Assembly: GCF_041434935.1 (NCBI RefSeq)
Contig: NZ_CP107964.1
Location: 8,477,001-8,541,000, forward strand
Source: Kitasatospora sp. NBC_00374
GTDB taxonomy: Bacteria > Actinomycetota > Actinomycetes > Streptomycetales > Streptomycetaceae
Reading direction: 5' to 3'
DNA length: 64,000 nt
Positions 43,779 through 52,240 of this stretch are shown here, piece after piece (position 1 is the first letter of the stretch; each line of letters opens with the position of its first letter). A program made the position numbers and the translations under genes. The notes under the pieces were generated by a model. The model worked only from the letters and a program-made list of their open reading frames with translations. It had not been told where the DNA came from and did no database searches.

Positions 43779-44114
43779 TCAGTGGACGCGTCCGCGTTCC
43801 TCGCCGGCGTCCAGGTGCTTGATGTCCAGGGTCACTTCCGTGATGCGAAGTCCGGTGAGAAGGCCGACCCGCTCCGCGACGTCCCGCTGGATGTCACGGC
43901 ACGCAGGGGCGAGGTCGAGCGGGTAGGGCAGGGAGAGGGCCAGGCGTAGGCGCGCCGCGCCCAGGTGCACGGTGGCTGAGACCCGGGGGAGGGTCGTCGC
44001 GCCGGTCCGCTCGGCGAGGACCTGGCGGCCCGCCCGGGTGGCGATGCGGGTGACGACGCGTTCGGGGACGGTGGTCGCGCCGCGCTCTCGGGAGGGGACG
44101 GGCGCGGCGCTCAT
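43779..44114 (-). CDS. Asp23/Gls24-family envelope stress protein
   Basis: The 111-residue protein reads VPERVVTRIATRAGRQVLAE, RVSATVHLGAARLRLALSLP, YPLDLAPACRDIQRDVAERV, GLLTGLRITEVTLDIKHL. This is the Asp23 pattern of an N-terminal helix, two beta strands with a conserved P-L/I, and VxxxTGLxVxxVxxxV. Its ATG overlaps the upstream stop (ATGA). Asp23 proteins coat the inner membrane face under envelope stress. Confidence 0.88.
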   Translation of the reverse strand: MSAAPVPSRERGATTVPERVVTRIATRAGRQVLAERTGATTLPRVSATVHLGAARLRLALSLPYPLDLAPACRDIQRDVAERVGLLTGLRITEVTLDIKHLDAGEERGRVH

Positions 44115-44299
44115 CTGCGCCGGTCCCCGCTACGGGGGTGCAGCAAGTCGTCCACGCTCAGGTCGCCCTCCAGGAGACGGCCGATCACGAGGCCGAGCAC
44201 CCCGAGGACCAGCACCAGGAGGAAGGCCCAGAAGCCGCCGAAGTAGCCGGCGAAACCCAGGGCCATGCCGGCCAGCAGACCCACTGCGGCTGTGCTCAT
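44111..44299 (-). CDS. DUF2273-like small membrane protein
   Basis: The 62-residue product has two membrane segments (AAVGLLAGMALGFAGYFGGF and WAFLLVLVLGVLGLVIGRLL) and a charged end (EGDLSVDDLLHPRSGDRRR). DUF2273 proteins accompany Asp23 and AmaP in many Gram-positives. ATG 44299 (AGGTGAG upstream) is preferred over GTG 44308. Confidence 0.8.
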   Translation of the reverse strand: MSTAAVGLLAGMALGFAGYFGGFWAFLLVLVLGVLGLVIGRLLEGDLSVDDLLHPRSGDRRR

Positions 44300-44353
44300 C
44301 CCACTCACCTGTCCCTTAGTCGATTCCGGTGTCGCGACTCGGCGGGCACCGGG

Positions 44354-44836
44354 CTAGCTGACCCGGCGCCCACCGCCGTCGTCGTCCTCGCCCTCGTCGG
44401 GGAGGTGGACGTCGTCGACGGCGATGTTCACCTCGACGACCTCCAGGCCGGTCATGCGTTCCACCGCGGAGATGACGCTCTCGCGGACGTCGCCGGCGAC
44501 CTCGGTGATCGGGACGCCGTACTCGACGACGATGTCCAGGTCAACGGCCGCTTGATGCTCGCCGACCTCGACCTTGACGCCGCGCCCGGCGCTCGGGCGT
44601 CCGCCCGGTACCCGGTCGCGGACCGCGCCGATCGTCCGGGACATCCCGGCGCCGAGGGCGTGGACGCCCGGAACCTCTCGGGCGGCCATGCCCGCGATCT
44701 TCTCCACCACGCTGTCGGCGATAGTGGTTCTTCCGCGTTCCGTCGGCGTGCGGTTTTCCGCCCCATCGTCCGGCGGACGACTGAGGCTCTGGGCGGCACG
44801 CGTGGTGCTGGTGCCCCCGGAAGTGGTGTCCGTCAT
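44354..44836 (-). CDS. Asp23/Gls24-family protein, first gene of operon
   Basis: The 160-residue protein starts MTDTTSGGTSTTRAAQSLSR behind GAGGAG. After a 35-residue disordered arm comes the Asp23 domain: TTIADSVVEKIAGMAAREVP, GVKVEVGEHQAAVDLDIVVE, YGVPITEVAGDVRESVISAV, RMTGLEVVEVNIAVDDVHLP. It ends with an acidic tail. It is the lead gene of the leftward AmaP/Asp23 operon and divergent from an ECF sigma factor. Confidence 0.92.
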   Translation of the reverse strand: MTDTTSGGTSTTRAAQSLSRPPDDGAENRTPTERGRTTIADSVVEKIAGMAAREVPGVHALGAGMSRTIGAVRDRVPGGRPSAGRGVKVEVGEHQAAVDLDIVVEYGVPITEVAGDVRESVISAVERMTGLEVVEVNIAVDDVHLPDEGEDDDGGGRRVS

Positions 44837-44925
44837 GGCGAGCTCCTCGATCGGACCGGACGGGCGTCGGTGCGCGCCCGTCAGAGATTGGACGGGCACC
44901 GGGGCGAATCCTCACACCCATCTCG

Positions 44926-44941
44926 TGTGATGCACATCACA
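44926..44941. promoter_or_regulatory. CRP-like palindrome between Asp23 operon and ECF sigma gene
   Basis: TGTGATGCACATCACA is a perfect TGTGA-N6-TCACA dyad, the classic CRP/FNR-family operator, and also fits the looser Streptomyces Crp site. It is 90 bases from the leftward Asp23 start and 57 bases from the sigma-factor start, a good place to affect both promoters. Confidence 0.65.
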
Positions 44942-44997
44942 TTGCAGCGGAGGAGAATGGACCACGTGCGCAGACCGCCAGAGGCACGGCGCCCGCC

Positions 44998-45684
44998 ATG
45001 ACCGCAGCCCAAACCCCCCGCCCCCACCCCGCATCTCCCGAGGGCGGGGCACGGGGCGGATCCCGCAGCCCGCCCCTTCGGCCTCCGCCGGCGGCATACC
45101 GCCCGCCCGCCCACTCACCCGCGTCGGCCGAGAGCGCCGCCGAGCAGGCGGACCGCCTGCTGGCGATCCGTGCCGGCGAAGGGGACGACGACGCCTTCGC
45201 CACCCTCGTCGACCGCCACATCACCAGCCTCCTCGCGCTGGCCACCCATCTCATGGGCAACCGCCACGACGCCGAGGACACCGTCCAGGACGCCTTCCTC
45301 AGTGCCTGGCGCAGACTGCCGCAGTTCCGCGGCGACGCCGCGTTCCGCACCTGGATGTACCGCATCGTCACCAACCGCTGCCTCAGTGTCCTGCGCAGGC
45401 GCCCCCCGGCCGCCACCCCCCTCCACACCAGCCCCGAACCCGCCCAGCCCACCGGGCCGGCCCAGCCCGAACGAGCCGCCGAGACCCACGCCGCCACCGA
45501 CGCGCTCGCCCGCGCCCTCGCCCGCCTCGACGCCGGCCAGCGCACCTGCTGGGTACTGCGCGAACTGCACGGCCTGCACTACGACGAGATAGCGCAGGTC
45601 ACCGGTATCAGCCAACAGAGCGTGCGCGGAAGGCTCTACCGCGCCCGACGAAACCTGGCCCAGGAGATGTCCCCATGGCGATAG
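44998..45684 (+). CDS. ECF-type RNA polymerase sigma factor
   Basis: The 228-residue factor has a disordered Pro-rich arm (1-45), then sigma region 2 (AFATLVDRHITSLLALATHL, DAEDTVQDAFLSAWRRLPQF, FRTWMYRIVTNRCLSVLRRR) and region 4 (ARLDAGQRTCWVLRELHGLH, YDEIAQVTGISQQSVRGRLY, RARRNLAQ). The next gene overlaps its end by 10 bases and carries a ZAS anti-sigma motif, so the pair is probably a sigma/anti-sigma unit that responds to envelope stress. Confidence 0.93.
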   Translation: MTAAQTPRPHPASPEGGARGGSRSPPLRPPPAAYRPPAHSPASAESAAEQADRLLAIRAGEGDDDAFATLVDRHITSLLALATHLMGNRHDAEDTVQDAFLSAWRRLPQFRGDAAFRTWMYRIVTNRCLSVLRRRPPAATPLHTSPEPAQPTGPAQPERAAETHAATDALARALARLDAGQRTCWVLRELHGLHYDEIAQVTGISQQSVRGRLYRARRNLAQEMSPWR

Positions 45685-46289
45685 AAGACCCACCCACCGC
45701 CGGGCACCTCGACGCCGACCGCGCGCAGTACCTCGCCTGCGGGCGCCCCCTCACCCAGGTCTGGCGGCACGCACACACCGAGGACACGCCCGATCCACAC
45801 ACCGCCCGATGCCCCTACTGCCAACAGGCCCTGCAGAGCCTGGCCACCCTCGAGCAGGCGACAGCCGCCCTGCGCGCCACCGAACAGACCAGCGGCCACC
45901 ACCTGGCGGGGGACGTGATGCGGGCCGTCCGCGCCGAAATGCGTCTGGGCCGGATCCTGCCCCTCGACGACCCCACCCTCGACCTGCGTGTCGCCGAGAA
46001 CACCGCCGCCAAACTGCTGCGACAGGCCGCCGACCACGTGCCCGGAGCCCAGGCCGTCAGCTGCCGACTGACCCCCGTCGGCGACACCGCCATCCATGTG
46101 AGCATGACACTCGCGGCAGACCCCCACCGGCCCCTGCACCCGCTCGCCGCCCAGGTGCGCGCAGCCGTCCTGCGAGCCGCCGAACACCACGTGGGCCTGC
46201 GGGTACTGCGCGTCGACATCCACATTGCCGACCTCCTGCCTCCCCCCGACGCCGAGGCCGCACTGCCACGGCCGGGAGCATCCCGATGA
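45675..46289 (+). CDS. ZAS-motif anti-sigma protein fused to Asp23-like domain
   Basis: The 204-residue protein begins inside the sigma gene. Residues 42-49 are HTARCPYC, an exact H-x3-C-x2-C zinc motif of ZAS anti-sigma factors; upstream H32 or C22 could be the remaining ligand. The rest (about 65-190) looks like an Asp23 domain: GDVMRAVRAEMRLGRILPLD, VAENTAAKLLRQAADHVPGA, SCRLTPVGDTAIHVSMTLAA, AEHHVGLRVLRVDIHIADLL. It lacks a membrane segment. The likely role is to hold the ECF sigma factor and release it in response to Asp23-related envelope stress; this is inference from motif and gene overlap. Confidence 0.75.
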   Translation: MAIEDPPTAGHLDADRAQYLACGRPLTQVWRHAHTEDTPDPHTARCPYCQQALQSLATLEQATAALRATEQTSGHHLAGDVMRAVRAEMRLGRILPLDDPTLDLRVAENTAAKLLRQAADHVPGAQAVSCRLTPVGDTAIHVSMTLAADPHRPLHPLAAQVRAAVLRAAEHHVGLRVLRVDIHIADLLPPPDAEAALPRPGASR

Positions 46290-46717
46290 CGTCGGCGTTG
46301 GCACGCGAGATCCAGCGAGCCGCCGCGCAGGCCGCCCTCGCCCACCCCCAGGTCGCCGCGCTGCAACCCACCCTCGCCGACCGGCTGACCGCCGCCGCCG
46401 AATCACTGCACCACGCGACTCGTCCCCCCGCCGCAGTGCGGGTCCAGCGACTGCCAACCGGCGAAGGCTGGCACGTCGAGGTCCGCTGCCTCGTCCACCG
46501 CGACCGGCGAACCCTGGACGTCGCCCGTCAGATACGCGAAAGCATCCGCGACACCCTCACCACCACCGGCCTACTCGACCCCGCCGAGCACCTCACCGTC
46601 CGAATCACCATCACCACAATCCTTCGCGACGACTCCGGCAGGGCAACACCCCCCACCGACACCGGAGACCGGCAATCCCCGCCGCCGGAAAGGCCGACGG
46701 CCCCTCCACGTCCATAA
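46286..46717 (+). CDS. Third gene of ECF/Asp23 operon, hypothetical
   Basis: The 143-residue protein overlaps the previous stop (ATGA). It reads REIQRAAAQAALAHPQVAAL, TLADRLTAAAESLHHATRPP, WHVEVRCLVHRDRRTLDVAR, QIRESIRDTLTTTGLLDPAE, HLTVRITITTIL, a helix plus beta layout like a degenerate Asp23 fold, with a Pro-rich tail. It probably works with the two preceding proteins. Confidence 0.75.
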   Translation: MTSALAREIQRAAAQAALAHPQVAALQPTLADRLTAAAESLHHATRPPAAVRVQRLPTGEGWHVEVRCLVHRDRRTLDVARQIRESIRDTLTTTGLLDPAEHLTVRITITTILRDDSGRATPPTDTGDRQSPPPERPTAPPRP

Positions 46718-46880
46718 CCCGACATCAGAGCCGGGGGTGCCCGTACAGTCCCCGGGTCGCGCGCGCGGACTGCTCCCGCTGCGGTGCGTTCCCGGCTCCG
46801 GCCGCCTCTGCCGCAGGAGACGTTGCAGGGCCCAGCACCCGGTCACCTCGCCGGACGGCGGTGACCGCGGTGCCGACCTC

Positions 46881-47054
46881 ATGGACCACGCACCGGTCGT
46901 GGTGCTCCTCGTCGTGCTGATGATCGCACTGCTGTACTGGGCCGCGCCCAACGCGAGCGCGGTCCGGGCGCCCCTCGTAGCTCGGACGGACAGCGCAGGG
47001 CGCCGATTGAATGCCCGTGTGGCGGGCAGGCGCGCTGGTGCACGGAGTATCTGA
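46881..47054 (+). CDS. Possible small membrane protein (57 aa)
   Basis: An ATG at 46881 opens MDHAPVVVLLVVLMIALLYW, a clear membrane segment, followed by a basic tail. No convincing ribosome site is seen. It may be real, since it lies in the same direction between an operon end and the SRPBCC gene, but support is thin. Confidence 0.3.
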   Translation: MDHAPVVVLLVVLMIALLYWAAPNASAVRAPLVARTDSAGRRLNARVAGRRAGARSI

Positions 47055-47080
47055 ACCTGTCGATTCGGAAGGAGATCGTT

Positions 47081-47671
47081 GTGAGCAAGGTGAAGGAGTC
47101 CATCGACGTGGACGTCCCGCTGCACAGCGCCTACAACCAGTGGACGCAGTTCGAGGACTTCCCGCGTTTCATGCACGGCGTGGAGGAGGTCCGCCAGACC
47201 GACGACCGGCACTGCCACTGGACGACGAAGGTCGCCGGTGCCCGCCGCGAGTTCGACACCGAGATCGTCGACCAGCTCCCCGACGAGCGGATCTCCTGGC
47301 GCACGGTGGGCGGCGATGTCCGGCAGATGGGGGTCGTGACCTTCCAGCGCCTCGACGATGCCCACACCCGGGTGAGTCTGGCCATGGACTTCGAACCTCA
47401 CGGCCTGACCGAGAAGGCCGGCGCCATGCTCGGCGTCCTGGACCGGCAGGTCAACGGCGACCTGAAGCGGTTCAAGGGCTTCATCGAGGAACAGGGCCGC
47501 GAGAGTGGCAGTTGGCGCGGCCGACTGGCACCGGACGGCGGATCGGCCCCTGCTGCAGGCGGGCCGCGCGGGCTCGGTGACGCGCCAGCGCGGCAGGCAC
47601 CCCAGGCCCGGACGACCGGAGAGGGAGCGCCGCCCATGCCCGAGGACCCGGATGACATGCGACGCGGCTGA
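47081..47671 (+). CDS. SRPBCC (cyclase/dehydrase-like) ligand-binding protein
   Basis: GTG at 47081 follows AAGGAG. The 196-residue protein has a START-like fold: KESIDVDVPLHSAYNQWTQF, EDFPRFMHGVEEVRQTDDRH, CHWTTKVAGARREFDTEIVD, GVVTFQRLDDAHTRVSLAMD, LDRQVNGDLKRFKGFIEEQ. A disordered tail ends TTGEGAPPMPEDPDDMRRG. It is nearly the same as 59900-60490 and has a truncated cousin at 19050. The ligand is unknown; Streptomyces members are often annotated cyclase/dehydrase, but without proof of catalysis. Confidence 0.9.
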   Translation: MSKVKESIDVDVPLHSAYNQWTQFEDFPRFMHGVEEVRQTDDRHCHWTTKVAGARREFDTEIVDQLPDERISWRTVGGDVRQMGVVTFQRLDDAHTRVSLAMDFEPHGLTEKAGAMLGVLDRQVNGDLKRFKGFIEEQGRESGSWRGRLAPDGGSAPAAGGPRGLGDAPARQAPQARTTGEGAPPMPEDPDDMRRG

Positions 47672-47980
47672 CCGCCCCCGGGCGTCACCTACCGGCGCCG
47701 CCCACCGGCGGAGTGCCACTGCAGAGACTCCCCTCGGCAGGCGCTCCACGCTTCGCACGGGTCGGCAGACCGGGTCGGTCCGTCGTACTGAGCGTGCGGG
47801 CGATTGGCGCGCGAGGCAGAGTCGGAGCAGAGCCGGAGCAGGCTGGGTGCCCGCTCCGCGCGCCCGGACCGGTGCCGAGGAGCACACCGTGACCGCTGGC
47901 TCGTCCTTCCGACCGTCCACGCTGCCGCCGTGGCCCGTGCGTCTGCCTCGCCAGCCTGATCCGCGCCGAGCCGGAACCCG
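47672..47980. other. Intergenic before the four-gene operon
   Basis: About 310 bases with no gene recognised. It should contain the promoter of the acyl-CoA dehydrogenase-like operon, but no clear -10/-35 pair was identified. Confidence 0.4.
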
Positions 47981-49042
47981 ATGAGTACCGGCATGGTGGC
48001 GGCGAGCCCACCGACGGACCTCGGCGAGCTTTTGGGCCCGGGCGCGGATGCGGAGCACTACCGCCGCTGCGTCGCTCAGGCGTTCACCCGCATGGCGGCC
48101 TGCGGGGACCTGGATCTGCCACTGCCCGGAGGCGGCCGGACCCGCGCCCGGTGGGAGGCGCTCACCCGCTGGGCGCAGTGGGATCTGTCCCTGGCCCGGC
48201 TTGCCGAGGGCCATACCGACGCGGTCGCGATTCTCGCCGAACTCGACGCCCCGGGCACGGAGGACCTGCCTACGGCAGGGGACGCGGCCCGTTGGGGGGT
48301 GTGGGCGGCTGAGCCTCCCGGGTACACCCTGCAGGCCCAGCGAGTACCCGGCGGGTGGCGGCTCTCGGGAGTCAAACCGTTCTGTTCGGGCGCTCGGGTG
48401 TGCACGCATGCGCTCGTGACCGCGCGGGAAGGGGAGCGGCGGCGCCTGTACGTCGTCGAGGTCGCGCAGCCCGGCGTCGCGCCGGTGCCGGAGAGCTGGC
48501 CCGGGCCGGGTATGGCGGGCAGCGACACCCTGGACGTGACCTTCGACGCCGTCCGGGCCATCCCGGTCGGCGAGGCGGGCGCCTATCTGGAGCGCCCGGG
48601 CTTCCACCACGGCGGCATCGGCGTCGCCGCCTGCTGGCATGGTGGTGCCCGTGCCGTTGCCCGCACGCTGCTGGCCGCCGCGCGGAAGTGGGACCTGGAC
48701 CCGCACGCCCTGGCGCACCTCGGCGCGGTCGACGCCCGCCTGGTGACCGTGGACGCCCTGCTGGACGGCGCCGCCGCCGCCGTCGACGCCGACCCGCACG
48801 ACCGCGACGGTACCGCGCACCTCCGCACGATGAGGGTGCGTGCGGCCGTCGAGGACGCCGCCGGCGATGTCCTCGGCAGGGTCGGCCGGGCGCTCGGCGC
48901 CGCTCCGCTCGGCCACGACGCGGTCCACGCGCGGGCCGTCGCGGACCTGACCGTCTACCTGCGTCAGCACCACGCGGAGCGCGACCTCGCCGCCCTCGGC
49001 AGGGCCGCCGCCGCCACCCGCCGGGACTGGGAGGACGTGTGA
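47981..49042 (+). CDS. Acyl-CoA dehydrogenase-like flavoprotein
   Basis: The 353-residue protein has an N-terminal helical domain (DLSLARLAEGHTDAVAILAE), a middle beta domain (AQRVPGGWRLSGVKPFCSGA, HALVTAREGERRRLYVVEV) and a C-terminal helical domain (FHHGGIGVAACWHGGARAVA, DLTVYLRQHHAERDLAALGR) in the ACAD order. The catalytic glutamate cannot be placed with confidence. It begins a four-gene operon in which each following start overlaps the preceding stop. The same set recurs in other actinobacteria, but no product is established here. Confidence 0.82.
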   Translation: MSTGMVAASPPTDLGELLGPGADAEHYRRCVAQAFTRMAACGDLDLPLPGGGRTRARWEALTRWAQWDLSLARLAEGHTDAVAILAELDAPGTEDLPTAGDAARWGVWAAEPPGYTLQAQRVPGGWRLSGVKPFCSGARVCTHALVTAREGERRRLYVVEVAQPGVAPVPESWPGPGMAGSDTLDVTFDAVRAIPVGEAGAYLERPGFHHGGIGVAACWHGGARAVARTLLAAARKWDLDPHALAHLGAVDARLVTVDALLDGAAAAVDADPHDRDGTAHLRTMRVRAAVEDAAGDVLGRVGRALGAAPLGHDAVHARAVADLTVYLRQHHAERDLAALGRAAAATRRDWEDV

Positions 49043-49857
49043 CGAGCCGTCCGGCCCCGCCCCTGTCCGCTCCCGAACCGCGGCCGCTGCCGACCCCGGC
49101 CGACCCGATCCAGGCGCCCGGCACCCCCGAACAGGACTGGCACACCTGGCCCGGGCTCCGCAGCCTGCCCGTCCTCGACCCGCTCGCCCACCTGCCGGCC
49201 ACTTCGGGCCGTCGGCCCCGGGTGCTGCTCGTCGCAGCCCATCCCGACGACGAGGTCCTCGGCTTCGGCGGCACGATCGCCGTCCTCGCGGCAGCCGGCA
49301 TCCGGCTGCGCCTGGTGTCCGTCACCGACGGCGAAGCCTCCCACCCGGACAGCCGCAGCCCGCTGGCCCGCGACCTGGCGGCCGTCCGCACCAGGGAGCT
49401 GCACCAGGCCCTTGGCCGCTTGGGCGCCGACGTGCAGAGCGTGGCGCTGGGTGTGCCCGACGGTCGGGTCGCCCGGCATGAGCAGGATCTGGCCGGCCGA
49501 CTGGCTGAGCTGCTTCGGGACTGCGACCTGTGTGTGGTGCCGTTCACTCGGGATGTGCATCCAGACCACGAGGGTGTCGGCCGTGCCGCCCTGGTGGCCG
49601 GTACGGCACGGGGCGTGCCGGTGTGGGAGTACCCGGTGTGGGCGTGGCACTGGGCGGCGCCCGGCGACGCACGGCTGCCGTGGCACCGCGCGGCCCGCAT
49701 CCCGCTGCCGCCCGCCGCACAAGCCCGCAAGCATGCGGCACTGGAGTGCTTCCGCAGCCAGACCCAGCCACTCGGCGACGAGCCGGGGGACGAGGCGATC
49801 CTGCCGCCCGCCGAACTCGCCCACTTCCGCCGCGACTTCGAGGTGGTCTTTCGGTGA
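49039..49857 (+). CDS. PIG-L family deacetylase
   Basis: GTG 49039 overlaps the previous stop. The 272-residue enzyme has the zinc site motif AAHPDDEVLG (about 61-70; H, D, D), VSVTDGEASHPDS, and the later H-x-D-H motif TRDVHPDHEG supplying the third ligand. PIG-L enzymes remove N-acetyl groups from GlcNAc-type sugars (for example MshB, GlcNAc-PI deacetylase). In this operon the sugar substrate may be made or used by the glycosyltransferase encoded two genes later. Confidence 0.92.
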   Translation: MTSRPAPPLSAPEPRPLPTPADPIQAPGTPEQDWHTWPGLRSLPVLDPLAHLPATSGRRPRVLLVAAHPDDEVLGFGGTIAVLAAAGIRLRLVSVTDGEASHPDSRSPLARDLAAVRTRELHQALGRLGADVQSVALGVPDGRVARHEQDLAGRLAELLRDCDLCVVPFTRDVHPDHEGVGRAALVAGTARGVPVWEYPVWAWHWAAPGDARLPWHRAARIPLPPAAQARKHAALECFRSQTQPLGDEPGDEAILPPAELAHFRRDFEVVFR

Positions 49858-50513
49858 CCGCGCCCCGACGCAACGCCGTGGACGGGGCTGCGGGCACGCC
49901 GGGGGATTACTTCACCCGCATGTACGCCGCCGGGGCCGACCCGTGGCGGCTCGCCGACCGCTGGTACGAACAGCGCAAGTACGCCCTCACGCTCGCAGCC
50001 CTCCCCAAGCCGGACTACCGCAGTGCGTTCGAGCCCGGCTGCTCGGTCGGCGTCCTCTCCGGCCTGCTCGCCGCCCGGTGCCGGGCGCTGCTCTCCTGTG
50101 ACCGGGAGGAACGCGCCCTCGCGCAGGCCCGCCCCCGCCTTGCGCAGTTGCCGCACGTGCGCGTGGAACACCGCGTGCTGCCCGACGACTGGCCGCAGGA
50201 AGGCTTCGACCTCATCGTCCTCTCCGAATTGCTGTACTACTTCACCGCCGACGACACCGCCGGCCTCCTGGACCGTGCGGTGCGGTCGCTCGAACCAGGA
50301 GGCACCCTGGAGCTCGTCCACTGGCGCCACCCAGTCGCCGCCCACGCCCGCAGCGCCGACGCCGTCCACCACCAGGCCCGCAACCACCCCGCACTGGTAC
50401 GGATCGCCGCGCACACCGAGCCGGACTTCCTCCTCGACGTGTTCACCCGCCCCGAGCAGCGCGGCACCCCCGCGGAGCGCCTGTCGGTCGCCGCCGTCGA
50501 GGGGCTGGCGTGA
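49854..50513 (+). CDS. SAM-dependent methyltransferase (NodS-like)
   Basis: GTG 49854 overlaps the deacetylase stop (GTGA). The 219-residue protein starts with DYFTRMYAAGADPWRLADRW, YEQRKYALTLAALP, then motif I FEPGCSVGVLSGLLAARCRA, motif II-like EGFDLIVLSELLYYFT and a post-motif LVHWRHP. This is the NodS class of class I methyltransferases, which includes rhizobial N-methylation of chitooligosaccharides after deacetylation. The neighbouring deacetylase and glycosyltransferase make amino-sugar methylation a reasonable guess. Confidence 0.9.
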   Translation: MTAPRRNAVDGAAGTPGDYFTRMYAAGADPWRLADRWYEQRKYALTLAALPKPDYRSAFEPGCSVGVLSGLLAARCRALLSCDREERALAQARPRLAQLPHVRVEHRVLPDDWPQEGFDLIVLSELLYYFTADDTAGLLDRAVRSLEPGGTLELVHWRHPVAAHARSADAVHHQARNHPALVRIAAHTEPDFLLDVFTRPEQRGTPAERLSVAAVEGLA

Positions 50514-51226
50514 TCAGCGCCCTGGCCGTGGTCGTGCCGGCCCGCGACGAGGAGGAACTGCTCGGTGGCTGCCTGGACGCGTTGCATCGGGCAGCCCGGC
50601 ATCCGCGTGTACGGGCTCTGCCGGTGCGCATGATCGTGGTTGCCGACGCCTGCACGGACGGCACGGAGGCCGTCGCCCGTCGGCACGGCGCAGAACTTCT
50701 GCAACTGACCGCGGGCAACGTCGGGGCTGCCCGAGCGGCCGGCAGCGACCATGCCATCGGCACCGCCCCGGCATCCCGGCGGGGTCTGACACCCGAGGGG
50801 CTGTGGCTGGCCCACACCGATGCGGACTCCCGTGTCCCGGCCGACTGGCTCGCCCAGCAGCTCGCTCATGCGGCCGCGGGCTGGCATGCCGTCGTGGGAA
50901 CCATTCGCGTCACGGACTGGACCGGTCACATGGAAGGCACCGCTGTCGCCTTCCGGCGGCACTACCAGCAGGAGTGGCCCGCTGACTTGCATCGGCACGT
51001 CCACGGCGCGAATCTCGCCGTGCGGGCCGACGCCTACCGCGCGGCCGGAGGCTTCGAGCCGCGGAGAGTCGGCGAGGACAGAACCCTGGTGGCCGCTTTG
51101 GAAGCCGCCGGCCGGCGGGTCAAACGCACCACCCGGAACCCGGTCACCACCTCCGCGCGGCGCGAAGCCCGTGCCCGCGGCGGATTCGGCGACTTCCTCC
51201 AGGAGCTCGACGCCTTGACCGGCTGA
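50510..51226 (+). CDS. Glycosyltransferase family 2
   Basis: GTG 50510 overlaps the methyltransferase stop. The 238-residue enzyme has the GT-A start ALAVVVPARDEEELLGGCLD, VVADACTDGTEAVARRHGAE, the DxD-like metal site LAHTDADSRVPADWL, and an acceptor region VHGANLAVRADAYRAAGGFE, RRVGEDRTLVAAL (the ED motif). It has no membrane helix. It completes the four-gene operon. Confidence 0.92.
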   Translation: MISALAVVVPARDEEELLGGCLDALHRAARHPRVRALPVRMIVVADACTDGTEAVARRHGAELLQLTAGNVGAARAAGSDHAIGTAPASRRGLTPEGLWLAHTDADSRVPADWLAQQLAHAAAGWHAVVGTIRVTDWTGHMEGTAVAFRRHYQQEWPADLHRHVHGANLAVRADAYRAAGGFEPRRVGEDRTLVAALEAAGRRVKRTTRNPVTTSARREARARGGFGDFLQELDALTG

Positions 51227-51349
51227 CAGCTGAACGCCGCGGCCATGCCCGGTGCGCGGGCCGAGGCCGGGTACGCCCGTCCGGCTCAGCCCGGGCCGCG
51301 CAGGCGCGGGAGCGGACAGCGTGGTCTCCATGGGAACCGCGTATCGCGG

Positions 51350-52115
51350 GTGCCGTCCGCTCGGACGGCGGCGACGGCTTCGGTGTCCGGGCCCTGAAGG
51401 CGCTGGACGCCGTCGGTGGGGCCGAAGAGCTCGACGCGATCACCGAGCCGCTGAAGCGCGCCGTCCAGGGACTGCCGCTGGGGCGGCTGCGCGGGGTCTT
51501 GCACGGCCGGCCCCTGGGCCACCCACTGCATCCGGCTCTCGTCCAGCTGCCGGTGGGCGCATGGCTGTCCGCAGCCGTTCTCGACTTCGTGCCCGGCTCC
51601 GCGCGGGCCGCGCGTGTCCTCATTGCGGTCGGCGTCGTCACCGCTGCCCCGGCGGCGTGGACGTGGTGGGTCGACTGGGCCGAGCAGCACGAGCAGCAGA
51701 TGCGCATCGGCCTGGTCCACGCCGCGTCGATGGCGGCCGCGGTGGGCCTGCACGGCGCGTCGTGGGCGGCTCGCTTGGGGCTTGCCGGACTGACGGCGCT
51801 CGGTGGCGGGGCGGCGGTCGGCGGGCACCTCGCCCACCGGCAGGCCGCCGGCGTGAACAAGGCGGAGCCCGTCCTGCACCTCGTCGAGCTGACGGGGTGT
51901 TCCACGTCCTGGCCGACCGGTGCAGTCACGCCTCCGGTCCCCTCTCGGAGGGCGACGTCGTCGACGGCTGCGTGACGTGCCCTTGGCACGGCAGCGTGTT
52001 CCGTCTGGCGGACGGTTGGAACGTGGGTGGGCAGGCCACTGCCCCGCAGCCGTGCTTCGTCACCCGTACGGACGGCGACGGCAACCTTCAAGCGTGCCTG
52101 CCCGACGCCGGCTGA
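51350..52115 (+). pseudogene. DUF2231-Rieske fusion protein, frameshifted
   Basis: One frame gives LHGRPLGHPLHPALVQLPVG, AWLSAAVLDFVPGSARAARV, a four-helix DUF2231 membrane domain to LHLVELTG. A second gives VFHVLADRCSHASGPLSEGD, VDGCVTCPWHGSVFRLADGW with both Rieske pairs (C-x-H and C-x2-H). Intact Streptomyces versions are single membrane-Rieske proteins. Here a short deletion with frameshift separates them, and no clear start codon was found for the N-terminal part. Confidence 0.8.
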
Positions 52116-52240
52116 GCGCGTCGGCCGCTTCTCGGCGGTCCTGCTGCGAACCGGTGGCGGCGGCCCTCGGCGGGCATGACACGTCCCGGCACAGGGAAGA
52201 CGTGCGCGGAACACTCATCCCCCAACCCTGGGAGCACAGC

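Noticed and set aside
48372..50414. 680-residue minus-strand frame across the four-gene operon
   Set aside because: The plus strand encodes four recognised enzymes with coupled starts; the minus frame is Arg/Ser/Pro noise.
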